Assembly: GCA_003024985.2 (NCBI GenBank)
Contig: PXIH01S0020560.1
Direction: 5' to 3' (one strand)
Length of the DNA stretch: 10,711 nt
Source of the DNA: Euperipatoides rowelli
Lineage: Eukaryota > Onychophora > Udeonychophora > Euonychophora > Peripatopsidae
Position numbers and translations under genes: made by a program. Under the pieces are notes generated by a model that was given only the letters and a program-made list of their open reading frames with translations, had not been told where the DNA came from and made no database searches. Shown here one piece after another: positions 8,240 to 10,711 of the stretch. Position 1 is the first letter of the stretch. Each line of letters starts with the position of its first letter.

Positions 8240-9130
8240 GGGGGTGCTACAATCGTACAGAATCCAAAATGACTTCTATGCAGGAAAAAAAACTTCATGT
8301 GTCTTGATTTCACAAGTTCCGTTCTTAGATGATTTTCCAGCAGGATGGTGTGCCATCACATTTGGGATTAATTGTTCAAATTTTCAGGATGGGCTTGACA
8401 GTTCATCACCATGGGCAACACGATTGCCAGATAATAATCCCTTTAGACTTTGCCCTTTGGGATTAGTCAAGAATAAAGAATATTTAACATTAGAGTGCCT
8501 GGTGGTGTGATATTAATGATGAGGATAATAGATCCTGTCATGGTTGTCACAAAGAGATGTTGGACAAAACTTTGTGAGAAATTGGATATCTACTGGATAT
8601 GATCCAGACAATGTATAGTACTCATGTGGAGGTGTATTAAAATTATTATGAAAACTTGATTAGTTTACCTACATTTTGCTAAAAACTGTTATTGCTACTA
8701 TAATGAATCTCCTGGGCCAGGTGTTGAAGGAATGGTGCTGGCATCTTTCAGCTGTGATGTCCCAGGCCCAGTAAACACACCATAAAGAATGAGAAAGAAA
8801 GATAACGTTGACTGGAAATGTAACAATTTATTCCAAGAACAGCAAAGTAAATTAATCATTAAGCAGCTTGTTGATACATCAAAGTAAAATAATGAAACGG
8901 TAGGATCCATTACAAAGTTAAGACTTCTTGAACTGGCTCTTGCTTAGTATCTGGCTGGCCACATAATATGTAGAATAATAAAGGCCTGCTGTAAATGGTG
9001 AAAGCCATTAAAAACAATTGACAACAAAAGCATGTGTGTGGGTTAGGGTTTCAATATTGTCCGAAAATCTGGCAATCTCACGGATTTTAGCTTTAACTAC
9101 CGTCACTCGCCCAGCTAGACATACTGCTTA
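8240..9130. other. higher-G+C island with unassigned open frames
   Basis: Base composition rises visibly above the surrounding AT-rich DNA. On the + strand 8241-8507 is open for 89 codons, with segments such as FLDDFPAGWCAITFGINCSN and WATRLPDNNPFRLCPLGLVK. On the minus strand 8698-8910 is open for 70 codons with an ATG at 8908-8910 and a Pro/Gly/Ser-rich end (STIPSTPGPGDSL). A minus-strand AATAAA lies at 8827-8832, and CTGGGCC/GGCCCAG pair at 8712-8718 and 8765-8771. I recognise no domain in either frame. The most economical view is an inserted repeat or a retroelement non-coding part; it lies on the 3' side of the Gypsy-like relic, where that element's LTR would be expected. Confidence 0.3.
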
Positions 9131-9685
9131 ATATTTCCCGGATTAGATTTTATTCAAAAATATATAACTTATAGGCTACAGTATATATTATAATTCTTGT
9201 AAAAAAAAAAAAAAAATTGATTATTGCCATTGACTTAAATTAATTAAATAAAACTATGGTACTTCTATTATTTTTAATACTGACTAGTCATACAAATCTA
9301 ATTAACTAAAGCCCAATAACAATACTTTTTTTTTTTTTTTTTTTTAAATTTACATCTCACATTTGTAACATATACTGTACTTCACTATTTTCATTTAAAT
9401 GGATAGCTGTAGTTTGTGAACAATAAAATGTCTGAAGAAAAATAAAATATCACTTAATCTAATGACGATTACTCTATGGAATTTCCTTGCATTAAAAAAC
9501 AAAGATCAGATTATNTTTTCATTAGCAAAATTTTATTTTATTTAATCAATGTGTAAAATTTATTTGTTAAAGTACAGTTTTATTTGATTGTTTTTATTTT
9601 AAAAATTTACTTTACCTGTGATATATCTTGTCTTACCGATTTTCGCTTTATCCCAAAAAAATTTGTTTTACCCGGGTAAAAGTGC
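9131..9685. other. AT-rich spacer with long homopolymers
   Basis: It contains A16 at 9201-9216, T20 at 9326-9345 and an unresolved base (N) at 9515. No gene is visible. In the orientation of the neighbouring Gypsy-like relic this is the segment just after its stop codon. I see no clear polypurine tract or LTR start there. Confidence 0.6.
9666..9681. repeat. perfect 16-bp palindrome with CCCGGG core
   Basis: TTTTACCCGGGTAAAA reads identically on both strands. It begins 4 nt beyond the stop codon of the minus-strand Gypsy-like frame (9686-9688). The six-base G+C core is unusual in this AT-rich context. It could be part of the element's 3' non-coding region or a chance palindrome. Confidence 0.7.
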
Positions 9686-10129
9686 TTATTTATTTCTTTT
9701 CCTTAAGAAATAACCCTTTTTTAGTTCGGGGTCTTCAATATCAATGGAACTATCGGAGCCACCTCTTTTGTTTAGTCCACTCAGAGCGTCTGCAAATTTC
9801 TTTTTCGCTAATTTAATCTCCTCCAAGCCATCAGTTGGGGCTCGAATTGAATCGTAATCATTTAGAATTTTCATGTAGTGCGCATATTCCTCTTCCTCCT
9901 GTCTTTGTTTTTGCACTTGCTCTGTCTCCTCATCAGTTTCTTCTAGCGGAGTTATTGCAACGTCAGTTTTTGGTAGGCCTACCTTGCTGATTGTTATGTT
10001 ATCATCTGCAATAACTTTACGCTGAATATAAGCTTTTAATTTGTCTACGTGAACTTGTTTAACCTTATTGGGGTTGTTCACGTCCTGGATATGATAATTG
10101 GCCATNAAATTTATTCTGGCATTAAACAA
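9686..10129 (-). mobile_element. Ty3/Gypsy-like Pol C-terminal fragment (end of integrase plus tail)
   Basis: The minus frame is open from an upstream stop at 10190-10192 to TAA at 9686-9688. From the ATG at 10103-10105 it gives 139 residues. The first part contains YHIQDVNNPNKVKQVHVDKL. The pattern of a small beta-strand, NP.KVK and VHVD.LK.Y is characteristic of the C-terminal end of integrase in Ty3/Gypsy Pol polyproteins. An acidic, Glu/Gln-rich, probably helical stretch follows (EETDEETEQVQKQRQEEEEY). The last residues, GYFLRKRNK, match the basic [Y]xLRxR-type ends common to such polyproteins. Codons upstream of 10106 do not look like integrase core, and no protease, reverse transcriptase, RNase H or catalytic DDE region is present, so this is an isolated 3' relic. 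An N at 10106 makes the codon before the ATG ambiguous and may hide a frameshift. Family knowledge is from memory; fairly sure of Gypsy-like, not of clade. Confidence 0.7.
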
Positions 10130-10192
10130 ATAAAATTTTATTTGGTAAATGACATAATTCTCTCTCCTTGGGTTTGAAAGATTTCTATACTA

Positions 10193-10711
10193 CCCTAAGA
10201 TTAGACATAGACTAATAACTATTAGTCTGATATACGAATTTGTCTATCAGTGCATGAAAACCAAAAAAAATTGTAAATAATTTATTTTTTTTGATTGAAT
10301 TTCAGAAAAATCGAAAAAAATTTGATTGCATACATGATTTACATTATAATGTATCTCATTTGAGACTAACTAATAAACGATATGCCTTTCTTACAGGCTT
10401 AGTTTTAATCTGAGACCTTTACACTTGCATCCTATGTTTATCTTAACTCAAACTAACAAAAATCAAAAATTATTTAAGTAGCCTTTCCTTCAGGTCTACT
10501 TTGTAATACAGAACAATATAGAGTTTAAACTCATAAAAGTTTCAAACTAACTATACAACAAGTTTAGATAGCATTCCTATCCAAAAAAAACTTTCCTAAA
10601 AAAACTAGATAGCCTAGCTATCTTTCACATGTTGTCGTCTTGTTCAGTAATATTAACCGTTACTTAGTAAGACATATGTAACTGTCAAAAAGTCCCTTCT
10701 TTTTTTTTTTT
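10193..10711. other. AT-rich sequence without recognisable gene
   Basis: If the Gypsy-like element were intact, its integrase core would lie here on the minus strand, but no such coding is visible. A 7-bp hairpin AGATAGC/GCTATCT occupies 10607-10623, and the window ends in a T12 run. I see nothing else in it. Confidence 0.6.

Noticed and set aside
9040-9051. GGGTTAGGGTTT telomere-like sequence
   Set aside because: Fewer than two full TTAGGG units, so no basis for calling an interstitial telomere.
9628-9816. 62-residue + frame
   Set aside because: Antisense shadow of the Gypsy-like minus-strand frame.
1-10711. tRNA, rRNA, CRISPR array or bacterial-type operon
   Set aside because: No cloverleaf with a conserved TTCRANYC-type box, no regularly spaced repeats and no operon-like packed genes; the window is eukaryotic.

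Overview
This is a eukaryotic, AT-rich window (roughly 30% G+C by eye) with long introns, many homopolymer runs and old transposon debris. Its only confident cellular gene is the 3' end of ARP2 (actin-related protein 2, the actin-like subunit of the Arp2/3 complex), on the + strand. The protein is close to animal Arp2, and the Ty3/Gypsy-type relic fits an animal genome. The sequence does not fix the phylum; an invertebrate is my best guess.

Layout. Bases 1-2500 are the 3' part of an ARP2 intron whose 5' exon lies outside the window. It holds a weak decayed acidic reading frame (465-755), a 13-bp hairpin (1554-1589) and a cluster of GTAGCT palindromes (1697-1813). The penultimate coding exon is 2501-2779. 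The next intron (2780-4993) contains an inverted-repeat-rich island (3152-3500), another hairpin (3711-3742) and what looks like the 3' tail of a LINE-type retrotransposon (about 4440-4895). The last coding exon is 4994-5167 and ends in TAA. The two exons join in phase 0 and together encode the last 150 residues of Arp2.

Downstream of ARP2, 5168-5600 is 3' UTR and flank with candidate poly(A) signals. From 5776 to 6873 one + frame is unusually poor in stops and carries a degenerate 13-14-residue repeat, possibly a decayed coding sequence. About 6880-8235 is AT-rich non-coding DNA with small inverted repeats. About 8240-9130 is an island of visibly higher G+C with unassigned open frames on both strands. 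Bases 9686-10129 on the minus strand encode the C-terminal tail of a Ty3/Gypsy-like Pol polyprotein (end of integrase plus an acidic extension), detached from the rest of the element. The remainder to 10711 is AT-rich and featureless.

No tRNA, rRNA or CRISPR array was seen, and nothing here amounts to a clearly new multigene system. The observations most worth checking are the stop-poor frame with the repeated peptide, the intronic hairpin island, and the strong excess of the words TACTGTA/TACAGTA and TAGCCT/AGGCTA.
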